Source: Burkholderia diffusa
GTDB lineage: Bacteria > Pseudomonadota > Gammaproteobacteria > Burkholderiales > Burkholderiaceae
Length of the DNA: 64,000 bases
Direction of reading: 5' to 3'
Assembly (NCBI RefSeq): GCF_902499115.1
Contig: NZ_CABVPN010000006.1
Coordinates: 62,001 to 126,000 of the forward strand
Shown here: piece after piece, positions 1-10,282 of the stretch
How positions within the stretch are numbered: position 1 is the stretch's first letter
Layout of the letters: each line of letters begins with the position of its first letter
Position numbers and translations under genes: made by a program
The notes under the pieces: generated by a model
The model's input: only the letters and a program-made list of their open reading frames with translations
Database searches by the model: none
Told to the model about the DNA's origin: nothing

Positions 1-902
1 TCGCGGTCGCTGCCGCACCGGCCGTCCATGCCCAATCGGCAGGCAAGCCGAAGGTGGCGCTCGTGATGAAGTCGCTCGCCAACGAGTTCTTCCTGACGAT
101 GGAAAACGGCGCGAAGGAATACCAGAAGCACAACGCCGGCCAGTTCGACCTGATCACGAACGGGATCAAGGACGAGACCGACACCGCGAACCAGATCCGC
201 ATCGTCGAGCAGATGATCGTGTCGAAGGTCGATGCGATCGTGCTCGCGCCGGCCGACTCCAAGGCACTCGTGCCGGTCGTGAAGAAGGCGGTCGACGCGG
301 GCATCATCGTCGTGAACATCGACAACCGGCTCGATCCCGACGTGCTGAAGTCGAAGAACCTGAACGTGCCGTTCGTCGGCCCCGACAACCGCAAGGGCGC
401 GCGCAAGATCGGCGACTACCTCGCCAAGCGGCTGAAGGCGGGCGACCAGGTCGGCATCATCGAAGGCGTGTCGACGACCACCAATGCGCAGCAGCGCACG
501 GCCGGCTTCCAGGATGCGATGAAGGCGGGCGGGATGAAGGTCGTGTCGGTGCAGTCGGGCGAATGGGAGATCGACAAGGGCAATGCGGTCGCCTCCGCGA
601 TGCTGAACGAATACCCGAACCTGCGGGCGCTGCTGTGCGGCAACGACAACATGGCGATCGGTGCCGTGTCGGCCGTGCGGGCGGCGGGCAAGCAGGGCAA
701 GGTGCTCGTGGTCGGCTACGACAACATCAACGCGATCAAGCCGATGCTGAAGGACGGCCGCGTGATCGCGACCGCCGACCAGTACGCGGCGAAGCAGGCC
801 GTATTCGGCATCGACACGGCGCTCAAGGCGATCGCCGAGCATCGCAAGCAGGCCGACATGACCGGCGTGGTCGAGACGCCGGTGGATCTCGTGACGAAGT
901 GA
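1..902 (+). CDS. rbsB: Ribose-type ABC transporter periplasmic binding protein (5' end missing)
   Basis: This is the periplasmic sugar-binding component of an ABC importer. The gene enters from the left edge in the frame starting at base 3. The first visible residues, AVAAAPAVHAQS, look like the end of a signal peptide with an AxA cleavage site, so only the start codon and most of the signal are missing. The mature part has the two-lobed periplasmic-binding-protein fold (family Peripla_BP_4): an SLANEFF segment, an LAPADSKAL loop, a hinge around NIDNR, and NDNMAIGA in the second lobe, as in RbsB. Ribose is inferred from the following ATPase, permease, LacI-type regulator and ribokinase. Another pentose or a related sugar is possible. 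The stop is TGA at 900-902. Confidence 0.9.
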   Translation, partial: AVAAAPAVHAQSAGKPKVALVMKSLANEFFLTMENGAKEYQKHNAGQFDLITNGIKDETDTANQIRIVEQMIVSKVDAIVLAPADSKALVPVVKKAVDAGIIVVNIDNRLDPDVLKSKNLNVPFVGPDNRKGARKIGDYLAKRLKAGDQVGIIEGVSTTTNAQQRTAGFQDAMKAGGMKVVSVQSGEWEIDKGNAVASAMLNEYPNLRALLCGNDNMAIGAVSAVRAAGKQGKVLVVGYDNINAIKPMLKDGRVIATADQYAAKQAVFGIDTALKAIAEHRKQADMTGVVETPVDLVTK

Positions 903-915
903 CGCTGCGCCGGTG

Positions 916-950
916 CGGCCGCCGCCCTCAAGAATCCGGCGCGGCGGCCG
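916..950 (+). promoter_or_regulatory. Intercistronic stem-loop between rbsB and rbsA
   Basis: A perfect 10-bp inverted repeat (CGGCCGCCGC at 916-925, GCGGCGGCCG at 941-950) with a 15-nt loop and no T-run lies just after the rbsB stop. Such hairpins often protect the 3' end of a binding-protein mRNA and lower downstream expression. That role is inferred here. Confidence 0.5.
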
Positions 951-1047
951 TTATCCGGTGTGAGCGCGATCACGGCCACTGCATGCACATGCACTAGTGA
1001 GCGTCATACCCGCGCGCCGCGTGCGCGTGGCCGCAACCAGGATCGCG

Positions 1048-2661
1048 ATGGAACCGACCTTCCAACCCTCCCGTTCAGCTGTTCCCGTGCTGTCCGTCTC
1101 CGGCGTGGGCAAGACCTACGCCGAACCCGTGCTCGCCGACGTCACGCTGACGCTCGCGCCGGGTGAGGCGCTCGCACTGACGGGCGAGAACGGCGCCGGA
1201 AAGAGCACGCTGTCGAAGATCATCGGCGGGCTCGTCGACCCGACGACCGGCACGATGCAGCTCGGCGGCCAGGCCTATGCGCCGGCGAGCCGCACGCAGG
1301 CCGAGGCGCTCGGCGTGCGCATGGTGATGCAGGAGCTGAACCTGCTGCCGACGCTGACGGTTGCCGAAAACCTGTTTCTGAACCGTCTGCCGCGGCGCTT
1401 TGGCATCATCGATCACGCGCGGCTGCGCGACGATGCGCGTGCCGCGATGGCGCAGGTCGGGCTCGACGCGGTCGACCCCGATACGCCGGTCGGCGCGCTC
1501 GGCATCGGCCACCAGCAGATGGTCGAGATCGCGCGCAGCCTGATCGGCGACTGCCGCGTGCTGATCCTCGACGAGCCGACCGCGATGCTGACCGCGCGCG
1601 AGGTCGAACTGCTGTTCGAGCAGATCGACCGGCTGAAGGCGCGCGGTGTGGCGATCGTCTACATCTCGCACCGGCTCGAGGAGCTTGCGCGCGTCGCCGA
1701 GCGCGTCGCGGTGCTGCGCGACGGCCGGCTCGTGCATGTCGGCGACATGGCCGCGACGACGTCCGACGGGCTCGTCACGCTGATGGTCGGGCGCGAGCTC
1801 GGCGAGCACATCGATCTCGGCGCGCGCCATATCGGCGCGCCGCGACTCGTCGTGTCGGGCATGACGCGCGGCACGGCCGTGCAGGACGTATCGCTCGAAG
1901 TGCGCTCGGGCGAGATCTTCGGCATCTCGGGGCTGATCGGGGCGGGGCGCACCGAGCTGCTGCGGCTGATCTACGGCGCGGATACGCCGGACGCCGGGAT
2001 GATCGCGGTCGGCGATCCGCTGAAACCGGCGCACATCGGCTCACCCGTCGACGCGGTGAGGCACGGCATCGCGCTGATCACCGAGGACCGCAAGGGCGAA
2101 GGGCTGCTGCTGTCGCAGTCGGTCACGTCGAACGTGTCGCTCGGCCAGCTCGACCGGCTCGCGCGCGGCGGCATCGTTGATACGACGCGCGAGACGGCGC
2201 TCGCCGAGCAGCAGATCGACGCGTTGCGGATCCGCACGCACGGCGCCGCGCAGGCGGTCGGCGAACTGTCGGGCGGCAACCAGCAGAAGGTCGTGATCGG
2301 CCGCTGGCTCGCGCGCGACATGGGCGTGCTGTTGTTCGACGAACCGACCCGCGGCATCGACGTCGGCGCCAAGTTCGAGATCTACACGCTGATGGGCGCG
2401 CTCGCGCGCGAGGGCCGTGCGCTGGTGGTCGTATCGAGCGACCTGCGCGAGCTGATGTTGATCTGCGACCGGATCGGCGTGATGTCGGCCGGCCGCATGA
2501 CCGCCGTGTTCGAGCGCGGCAACTGGACCCAGGATGCGCTGCTGGCCGCGGCGTTCGCCGGCTTCGGCCGCGAAGCGCTGCCGGACGGCGTGCGGCATCC
2601 GGATGCGGAAGGCGCGCCGCGCGCGGCTTCCGGCACTTCGACCACAGGACGACAGCAATGA
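1048..2661 (+). CDS. rbsA: Ribose ABC transporter ATP-binding protein (duplicated ATPase)
   Basis: This is the cytoplasmic ATPase that powers the RbsBC importer. Two ABC domains lie in tandem, as in RbsA/MglA/XylG. The first has a Walker A (GENGAGKST) and a Walker B (VLILDEPTAML). The second has a degenerate Walker A (GLIGAGRTEL), an LSGGNQQK signature and the LLFDEPTRGIDVGAK motif typical of sugar ATPases. ATG 1048 gives 537 residues. An in-frame GTG at 997 would add 17 residues (MSVIPARRVRVAATRIA), but 1048 has an AGGATC just upstream and is nearer the usual family length. The gene overlaps rbsC by ATGA, so the two are probably translationally coupled. Confidence 0.93.
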   Translation: MEPTFQPSRSAVPVLSVSGVGKTYAEPVLADVTLTLAPGEALALTGENGAGKSTLSKIIGGLVDPTTGTMQLGGQAYAPASRTQAEALGVRMVMQELNLLPTLTVAENLFLNRLPRRFGIIDHARLRDDARAAMAQVGLDAVDPDTPVGALGIGHQQMVEIARSLIGDCRVLILDEPTAMLTAREVELLFEQIDRLKARGVAIVYISHRLEELARVAERVAVLRDGRLVHVGDMAATTSDGLVTLMVGRELGEHIDLGARHIGAPRLVVSGMTRGTAVQDVSLEVRSGEIFGISGLIGAGRTELLRLIYGADTPDAGMIAVGDPLKPAHIGSPVDAVRHGIALITEDRKGEGLLLSQSVTSNVSLGQLDRLARGGIVDTTRETALAEQQIDALRIRTHGAAQAVGELSGGNQQKVVIGRWLARDMGVLLFDEPTRGIDVGAKFEIYTLMGALAREGRALVVVSSDLRELMLICDRIGVMSAGRMTAVFERGNWTQDALLAAAFAGFGREALPDGVRHPDAEGAPRAASGTSTTGRQQ

Positions 2662-3677
2662 CTCAGCCTCCCGTATCCCCGAGCGACGCAGGCGCGCAGC
2701 AGACCGTGACGGGGCGCCGCGCGCGTACGCTGTCCGGCACGCGGCTCGGCGTGTCGAACTATCTCGGGCTCGCCGGCGCGCTCGCCGCGATGATCGCGCT
2801 GTTCTCGGCGCTGAGTTCGCATTTTCTGACCTACGATACGTTCAGTACGATCGCGAACCAGATTCCCGATCTCGTCGTGATGTCGGTGGGGATGACCTTC
2901 GTGCTGATCATCGCCGGCATCGACCTGTCGGTCGGCTCGGTGCTCGCGCTGGCCGCGTCGATGGTCAGCGTGGCCGCGCTGAAATGGCAGTGGGGGCCGC
3001 TGCCGGCCGCGCTGATCGGGATCGCGGTCGCGACCGCGACGGGCTCGCTGACGGGCGCGATCACGGTCGGCTGGCGGATTCCGTCGTTCATCGTGTCGCT
3101 CGGCGTGCTCGAGGCCGCGCGCGGCGTCGCATACCAGCTGACGAATTCGCGCACGGCCTACATCGGCGACGCGTTCGATTTCCTGTCGAATCCGATCGCG
3201 CTCGGCATCTCGCCGGCGTTCCTGATCGCGGTCGCGGTGATGATCGCGGCACAGTTCGTCCTCACGCGCACCGTGTTCGGACGCTATCTCGTCGGGATCG
3301 GCACGAACGAAGAGGCGGTACGGCTTGCCGGGGTTAACCCGCGTCCGTATAAAATCCTCGTATTCGCATTGATGGGCGCGCTCGCCGGGCTCGCGTCGCT
3401 GTTCCAGATCTCGCGGCTCGAGGCCGCCGATCCGAACGCGGGCGCGGGCGTCGAGCTGCAGGTGATCGCAGCCGTCGTGATCGGCGGCACGAGCCTGATG
3501 GGCGGGCGCGGCTCGGTGATCAGCACGTTCTTCGGCGTGTTGATCATCTCCGTGCTGGCCGCGGGGCTGGCGCAGATCGGCGCGAACGAGCCGACCAAAC
3601 GGATCATCACCGGGGCGGTGATCGTGGTCGCGGTCGTGCTCGACACGTATCGCAGCCGGCGCGCGCGCGCGCGATAG
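2658..3677 (+). CDS. rbsC: Ribose ABC transporter permease
   Basis: This is the inner-membrane permease of the sugar importer, 339 residues, of family BPD_transp_2 (RbsC/XylH/AraH). Residues 1-30 form a hydrophilic cytoplasmic N-terminus. About 8-10 hydrophobic segments follow, beginning near residue 32. The family motif GIDLSVGSVLALAA follows the second or third helix, and GRYLVGIGTNEEAVRLAGVN is the conserved cytoplasmic loop that contacts the ATPase. The start ATG overlaps the rbsA stop, and an AGGACGAC lies just upstream as ribosome binding site. The protein probably works as a dimer with one RbsA. Confidence 0.93.
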   Translation: MTQPPVSPSDAGAQQTVTGRRARTLSGTRLGVSNYLGLAGALAAMIALFSALSSHFLTYDTFSTIANQIPDLVVMSVGMTFVLIIAGIDLSVGSVLALAASMVSVAALKWQWGPLPAALIGIAVATATGSLTGAITVGWRIPSFIVSLGVLEAARGVAYQLTNSRTAYIGDAFDFLSNPIALGISPAFLIAVAVMIAAQFVLTRTVFGRYLVGIGTNEEAVRLAGVNPRPYKILVFALMGALAGLASLFQISRLEAADPNAGAGVELQVIAAVVIGGTSLMGGRGSVISTFFGVLIISVLAAGLAQIGANEPTKRIITGAVIVVAVVLDTYRSRRARAR

Positions 3678-3715
3678 AACTACTACACGGAAAGCAGACC
3701 AGAGAGAAACGGGAA

Positions 3716-4747
3716 ATGGCGACGATCAAGGATGTGGCAGCCATGGCGGGCGTGTCGTTTACGACCGTCTCGCACGTGGTGAACAATTCGCGGCCGGTGT
3801 CCGCGGATGTGCGTGCGAAGGTCGAGGGTGCGATCCGCGAGCTGAATTACGTGCCATCGGCCGTGGCGCGCTCGCTGAAGGCGCGCTCGACGGCGACCAT
3901 CGGCCTCGTCGTGCCGAACAGCACGAATCCGTACTTCGCGGAGCTTGCGCGCGGCATCGAGGACCAGTGCGCGGCCAACGGCTATTGCGTGTTCTTCTGC
4001 AACTCGGACGACGATCCCGTGAAGCAGCGCAACTACCTGCGCGTGCTGCAGGAAAAGCGCATCGACGGGCTGATCGTCGCGTCGGCCGGGGAGGACGCGG
4101 TGCTCGCGCAGACACTCGCGGACGCGCATGCGCCGCTCGTCGTCGTCGACCGCAACATCGAGGGGCTTGCGGCCGACCTCGTGCAGATCGACCACGAACG
4201 CGGTGCCTACCTGGCGACGCGTCACCTGCTCGAACTCGGGCACGCGAAGATCGGCTGCATCACCGGGCCGACCGACACGGCCGTCAGCGCGATGCGCGTG
4301 CACGGCTTCATCCGCGCGATGGCCGAGCGCGGGATCGACATCGTGCCGGGCGCGATCGCGGAAAGCGATTTTTCGTGCCTCGGCGGCTACCACGCGGCAT
4401 CGCGGCTGTTCGAGTCGGTGCATCCCAGCGCGATTTTCGCGGGCAACGACCTGATGGGCGTCGGCGCGCTGCGCGCGGCGGCCGAGCGCGGCATGCGCGT
4501 GCCGGACGACTGCTCGATCATCGGCTTCGACGACATCGAATTCTCCCGTTACACGTACCCGGCGCTCTCGACGGTAGGCCAGTCGGTGCGCGCGCTCGGC
4601 GAAATGGCCGCGCAAACGCTGATCGAGCGGATCGGCGGCGGTTCGACGGCTGCGCCGAGCCGTCGTCGCGTCGTGTCGCCGCGTCTCGTGCTGCGCGAAT
4701 CGACGGCGATCTACCGCGAGCCGGCCGCGCCGGGCGGCCGCCCATGA
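3716..4747 (+). CDS. rbsR: LacI-family transcriptional regulator of the ribose operon
   Basis: This is a DNA-binding repressor, 343 residues. Residues 2-55 are a LacI-type helix-turn-helix plus hinge helix (IKDVAAMAGVSFTTVSHVVN, then YVPSAVARSLK). Residues 60-330 form a periplasmic-binding-protein-like effector domain (GLVVPNSTNPYFAELARGIE). By analogy with RbsR the effector would be ribose or a derivative and the target the rbs promoter, which lies outside the window. The gene sits between permease and kinase genes, 38 bp after rbsC and overlapping rbsK by ATGA, so it is cotranscribed with the genes it presumably controls. Confidence 0.88.
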   Translation: MATIKDVAAMAGVSFTTVSHVVNNSRPVSADVRAKVEGAIRELNYVPSAVARSLKARSTATIGLVVPNSTNPYFAELARGIEDQCAANGYCVFFCNSDDDPVKQRNYLRVLQEKRIDGLIVASAGEDAVLAQTLADAHAPLVVVDRNIEGLAADLVQIDHERGAYLATRHLLELGHAKIGCITGPTDTAVSAMRVHGFIRAMAERGIDIVPGAIAESDFSCLGGYHAASRLFESVHPSAIFAGNDLMGVGALRAAAERGMRVPDDCSIIGFDDIEFSRYTYPALSTVGQSVRALGEMAAQTLIERIGGGSTAAPSRRRVVSPRLVLRESTAIYREPAAPGGRP

Positions 4748-5673
4748 CGGCGCGTACGGCGGGCGCCGGCCGCGTGACGGTGGTCGGCAGCCTCAACATG
4801 GATCTCGTCGTGCGTGCGCCGCGGCTGCCGATGCCGGGCGAAACGCTTGCCGGGCATGAATACGCGCAGGCGGCGGGCGGCAAGGGCGGCAACCAGGCCG
4901 TCGCGGCGGCGCGGCTCGGCGCGCAGGTCGTGATGATCGGCTGCGTCGGCGCGGATGCGCACGGTACCGCGCTGCGGGCCGGCCTCGAGGCCGAAGGCAT
5001 CGACTGTTCGCGGCTCGCGACGAGCGCGTCGGCGTCGACCGGTGTCGCGCTGATCGTCGTCGACGACGCGAGCCAGAACGCGATCGTGATCGTCGCGGGC
5101 GGCAATGGCGAAGTGACGACCGATACGGTGGCACGGCACGAGGCCGCGCTCGCCGCGACCGACGTGCTGATCTGCCAGCTCGAGACACCGCCGGACGCCG
5201 TGTTCGCGGCGCTGTCGGCCGGGCGGCGGCTCGGCCGCATCGTGGTGCTCAATCCGGCGCCGGCCGTCGCGCCGCTGCCGGACGGCTGGCTGCCGCTGGT
5301 CGATTACCTGATCCCGAACGAAGTGGAGGCGGCCGCGCTGACCGGGCTGCCGGTGCGCAATCCGGCCGAGGCGGAAGCCGCAGCGCGTGCGCTGCACGCG
5401 GCCGGTGCGCGCAACGTGCTGATCACGCTCGGCGCGCGCGGCGTGTGCGCGCTGACGGCCGACGGCGCGGCGCGCCATTATCCGGCACCCGTCGTCAAGG
5501 CCGTCGACACGACCGCGGCCGGCGATACCTTCATCGGCGGATTCGCCGCGCGGCTCGCGGCCGGTGAGGCCATCGACACGGCCATCCGCTTCGCGCAACG
5601 CGCGGCGGCGTTGTCGGTCACGCGCGCAGGCGCGCAGCCGTCGATTCCCACCCTCGCCGAGCTGGCCGAATAG
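4744..5673 (+). CDS. rbsK: Ribokinase (PfkB family)
   Basis: This enzyme phosphorylates D-ribose to ribose 5-phosphate with ATP in the cytoplasm. It has 309 residues, the normal ribokinase length. Visible PfkB motifs are VVGSLNMDLVVRAPRLPMPG at the N-terminus, GGKGGNQAVAAARLG (signature 1), the PNEVEAAALTG strand, and DTTAAGDTFIGGFAARLA (signature 2, with the catalytic Asp in AAGD). ATG 4744 overlaps the rbsR stop. The reading frame is open far upstream, but that extension only runs antisense-like through rbsR and is not real. This is the last gene of the rbs operon. Confidence 0.93.
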   Translation: MTARTAGAGRVTVVGSLNMDLVVRAPRLPMPGETLAGHEYAQAAGGKGGNQAVAAARLGAQVVMIGCVGADAHGTALRAGLEAEGIDCSRLATSASASTGVALIVVDDASQNAIVIVAGGNGEVTTDTVARHEAALAATDVLICQLETPPDAVFAALSAGRRLGRIVVLNPAPAVAPLPDGWLPLVDYLIPNEVEAAALTGLPVRNPAEAEAAARALHAAGARNVLITLGARGVCALTADGAARHYPAPVVKAVDTTAAGDTFIGGFAARLAAGEAIDTAIRFAQRAAALSVTRAGAQPSIPTLAELAE

Positions 5674-5691
5674 GGCTGGATCCCGCCTCTC

Positions 5692-5721
5692 GGCCGGCGC
5701 GTGCGGAAGCAGGCGCCGGCC
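5692..5721 (+). terminator. Stem-loop after rbsK, possible terminator
   Basis: A perfect 9-bp inverted repeat (GGCCGGCGC at 5692-5700, GCGCCGGCC at 5713-5721) with a 12-nt loop lies 19 bp after the rbsK stop. No T-run follows, so it is a weak intrinsic terminator at best. Confidence 0.45.
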
Positions 5722-5950
5722 ATCTCCCCCGATTGCACCATCACGATGCTTGCCACGCGATTTCGCGAGGCAGGCCTGCGATGCTTCGGCCCTATTGTTC
5801 GGAAATTTGTAATTAACCGACGAATTGATGAAAAAATTGACATGAATACCATCAAGCTGCGCAGCATCCGGTCGTAAATACATCAGGACGAAACACCGTT
5901 TCGAAAAAACGGGCCTTGCCCGTTCATGACGACGCAATACAGGAAGAATG

Positions 5951-7723
<1,773 letters not shown>

Positions 7724-7761
7724 GTCGCGCGCGCCGCGCATCTATCCCCATTTGGCAGCAC

Positions 7762-7793
7762 ACGACGCCCGCGACATGCGGGCGTCGTCGTTT
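7762..7793 (+). terminator. Rho-independent terminator after the chemoreceptor gene
   Basis: An 11-bp stem (ACGACGCCCGC at 7762-7772, GCGGGCGTCGT at 7778-7788) with a 5-nt loop is followed by CGTTT. It lies 38 bp after the stop codon. Confidence 0.75.
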
Positions 7794-8234
7794 CGACGGC
7801 CGATGAAATGTGACAGCGCGCGTGAACGTGCGTGCGTCGCCACGCGCGTTGCATGTGCGCATCTGCGCTACGGGTATCTCCGGACGATGCGAGAAAAATT
7901 TGTAACGGTGCGCGCGGCGTGTCGTCGAAAACGTCTGCTCGAACGTATAGGGATGAAGGGGGGAGTGAAGGGCGCGGCGATGACGGCGGAGGCATCCAAC
8001 GTACGAGATGTTCCGATGCTCGACGAGACGCGGCGGATGCAGTTTCTGCGGCTCGGGAGGTCGATTGTAAAGCGTCGAAATGCGTTGTCCAAGCGGTGTT
8101 GTCGAGAATGACGAACTTCATACGAAGAGTTCGTGAAAAAAAATAAGAAAGGGTTTAGGATGAATTCGAACGCGCTTGCTTCTGCGCAGTCATAGAAGGC
8201 AGGCACGTCTTCAGACTCAGGCGAGGGAGGTAGC
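7794..8234. other. Intergenic region upstream of prkA
   Basis: This 441-bp stretch has no convincing gene. The short open frames through it lack family resemblance. It must hold the prkA promoter, and an AT-rich run of eight A's sits at about 8137-8146. No clear sigma-70 or sigma-54 (TGGC-N10-GC) promoter was found. A good ribosome binding site, GGGAGG, precedes ATG 8235. Confidence 0.5.
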
Positions 8235-10157
8235 ATGGATATTTACAGCAGCTTCGCGAACCGCTTCGAAAAAACGCGAGAGGAAGAGTTCTCGCTGGAG
8301 GAGTACCTCGCGCTCTGCAAGAACGATCCGTCAGCGTACGCCACGGCCGGCGAACGCATGCTGGCTGCAATCGGGGAACCGGAACAAGTCGATACCCGCA
8401 ACGACCCGCGCCTGTCGCGGATCTTCGCGAACAAGGTTATCAAGGTCTATCCCGCGTTCCGTGAGTTCTACGGAATGGAGGAAGTGATCGAGCAGGTGGT
8501 CGCGTACTTCCGCCACGCTGCGCAAGGGCTCGAGGAAAAGAAGCAGATCCTCTACCTGCTCGGCCCGGTGGGCGGCGGGAAGTCGTCGATCGCCGAGCGC
8601 CTGAAGCAACTGATGGAGCGCGTGCCGTTCTATGCGCTGAAGGGTTCGCCCGTCAACGAATCGCCGCTCGGGCTGTTCGACTACGACGAGGACGGCCCGA
8701 TCCTCGAAGAGCAATACGGCATTCCACGCCGCTACCTGAAGAGCATCCTGAGTCCGTGGGCCGTCAAGCGCCTGCACGAATACAACGGCGACATCCGCCA
8801 GTTCCGCGTGGTGCGCCGCTATCCGTCGATCCTTCGGCAGATCGGCATCGCGAAGACGGAGCCTGGCGACGAGAACAACCAGGACATCTCGTCGCTCGTC
8901 GGCAAGGTCGACATCCGCAAGCTCGAACAGTACGCGCAGGACGATGCCGATGCGTACAGCTATTCGGGCGGCTTGTGCCTGGCGAACCAGGGCCTGCTCG
9001 AATTCGTCGAAATGTTCAAGGCGCCGATCAAGGTGCTGCACCCGCTCCTGACCGCGACGCAGGAAGGCAACTTCAAGGGTACCGAAGGATTCGGCGCGAT
9101 TCCGTTCGACGGCGTGATTCTCGCGCACTCGAACGAGTCGGAGTGGAAGGCATTCCGCAACAACCGCAACAACGAGGCACTGCTCGACCGGATCTTCGTC
9201 GTGAAGGTGCCGTACTGCCTGCGCGTGTCGGAAGAGACGAAGATCTACGAGAAGCTGATCCGCAATTCGTCGCTGGCCGAAGCCGTGTGCGCGCCGGGCA
9301 CGCTGAAGATGATGTCGCAGTTCTCGGTGCTGTCGCGCCTGCACGAGCCGGAGAATTCGAGCCTGTTCTCGAAGATGCAGGTGTATGACGGCGAAAACCT
9401 GAAGGACACCGATCCGAAGGCGAAGTCGTACCAGGAGTATCGCGATTACGCGGGCGTGGACGAAGGGATGACGGGCGTGTCGACACGCTTCGCGTTCAAG
9501 ATCCTGTCGCGCGTGTTCAACTTCGATTCGAGCGAGGTCGCGGCGAACCCCGTGCACCTGATGTACGTGCTCGAACAGCAGATCGAACGCGAGCAGTTCC
9601 CGCCGGAGACCGAGCAGAAATACCTGTCGTTCGTGAAGGATGTGCTCGCGTCGCGCTATGCGGACTTCATCGGCAAGGAGATCCAGACGGCTTATCTCGA
9701 ATCGTATTCGGAGTACGGGCAGAACATCTTCGACCGCTACGTCACGTATGCGGACTTCTGGATCCAGGATCAGGAATTCCGCGATCACGACACGGGCGAG
9801 AGCTTCGACCGCGCCGCGCTGAATGCGGAACTGGAGAAGATCGAGAAGCCGGCCGGGATCAGCAATCCGAAGGATTACCGCAACGAGATCGTGAACTTCG
9901 TGTTGCGCGCGCGGGCGGCGAACGCCGGGAAGAACCCCGTGTGGACGAGCTACGAGAAGTTGCGCGTCGTGATCGAGAAGAAGATGTTCTCGAATACCGA
10001 GGAACTGTTGCCGGTCATTTCGTTCAACGCGAAGGGGTCGGCGGAGGAGCAACGCAAGCATGAGGACTTTGTGAACCGGATGGTCGCAAAGGGGTATACG
10101 CCGAAGCAGGTGAGGCTGCTTTGCGACTGGTACCTGCGCGTGCGCAAGTCGTCATGA
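8235..10157 (+). CDS. prkA: PrkA family serine protein kinase (YeaG-like)
   Basis: This is a cytoplasmic AAA+ ATPase/serine kinase of 640 residues, the usual length for the PrkA/YeaG family. Residues 1-380 are the AAA-PrkA domain, with a P-loop near residue 112 (LLGPVGGGKSSIAERLK). The C-terminal part is the PrkA kinase-like domain. In enterobacteria the homologue works in nitrogen-starvation and stationary-phase adaptation, and in Bacillus PrkA affects sporulation. The role here is inferred from those relatives. It is followed by the conserved partners yeaH and spoVR. ATG 8235 has the ribosome binding site GGGAGG. Confidence 0.93.
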   Translation: MDIYSSFANRFEKTREEEFSLEEYLALCKNDPSAYATAGERMLAAIGEPEQVDTRNDPRLSRIFANKVIKVYPAFREFYGMEEVIEQVVAYFRHAAQGLEEKKQILYLLGPVGGGKSSIAERLKQLMERVPFYALKGSPVNESPLGLFDYDEDGPILEEQYGIPRRYLKSILSPWAVKRLHEYNGDIRQFRVVRRYPSILRQIGIAKTEPGDENNQDISSLVGKVDIRKLEQYAQDDADAYSYSGGLCLANQGLLEFVEMFKAPIKVLHPLLTATQEGNFKGTEGFGAIPFDGVILAHSNESEWKAFRNNRNNEALLDRIFVVKVPYCLRVSEETKIYEKLIRNSSLAEAVCAPGTLKMMSQFSVLSRLHEPENSSLFSKMQVYDGENLKDTDPKAKSYQEYRDYAGVDEGMTGVSTRFAFKILSRVFNFDSSEVAANPVHLMYVLEQQIEREQFPPETEQKYLSFVKDVLASRYADFIGKEIQTAYLESYSEYGQNIFDRYVTYADFWIQDQEFRDHDTGESFDRAALNAELEKIEKPAGISNPKDYRNEIVNFVLRARAANAGKNPVWTSYEKLRVVIEKKMFSNTEELLPVISFNAKGSAEEQRKHEDFVNRMVAKGYTPKQVRLLCDWYLRVRKSS

Positions 10158-10172
10158 CGCGCGCGGTACCGC

Positions 10173-10197
10173 GCCCGTACGGCGAGTCCGTACGGGC
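10173..10197 (+). promoter_or_regulatory. Stem-loop between prkA and yeaH
   Basis: A perfect 10-bp inverted repeat (GCCCGTACGG at 10173-10182, CCGTACGGGC at 10188-10197) with a 5-nt loop lies 15 bp after the prkA stop. No T-run follows. It may be an intercistronic processing or attenuation hairpin rather than a full terminator, because yeaH and spoVR depend on the same operon in other bacteria. Confidence 0.55.
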
Positions 10198-10282
10198 ACC
10201 TTCAGAGGCGCCGCCCGCATGACGGCAGACGGCATGCGCGGCGAGTGCCCCGGCAGATCGATTTTCGAGCGGGAGACCGGGA

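Noticed and set aside
3967..4743. Upstream in-frame extension of the ribokinase frame
   Set aside because: It overlaps rbsR in another frame and is Arg-rich, without homology. The ribokinase start at 4744 has the family N-terminus.
5837..5866. TTGACA upstream of the chemoreceptor gene as a promoter
   Set aside because: No acceptable -10 lies 16-18 bp downstream, and no sigma-28 pattern was found either.
7832..8146. Short plus-strand open frame in the prkA upstream region
   Set aside because: No ribosome binding site or family likeness; composition not coding-like.
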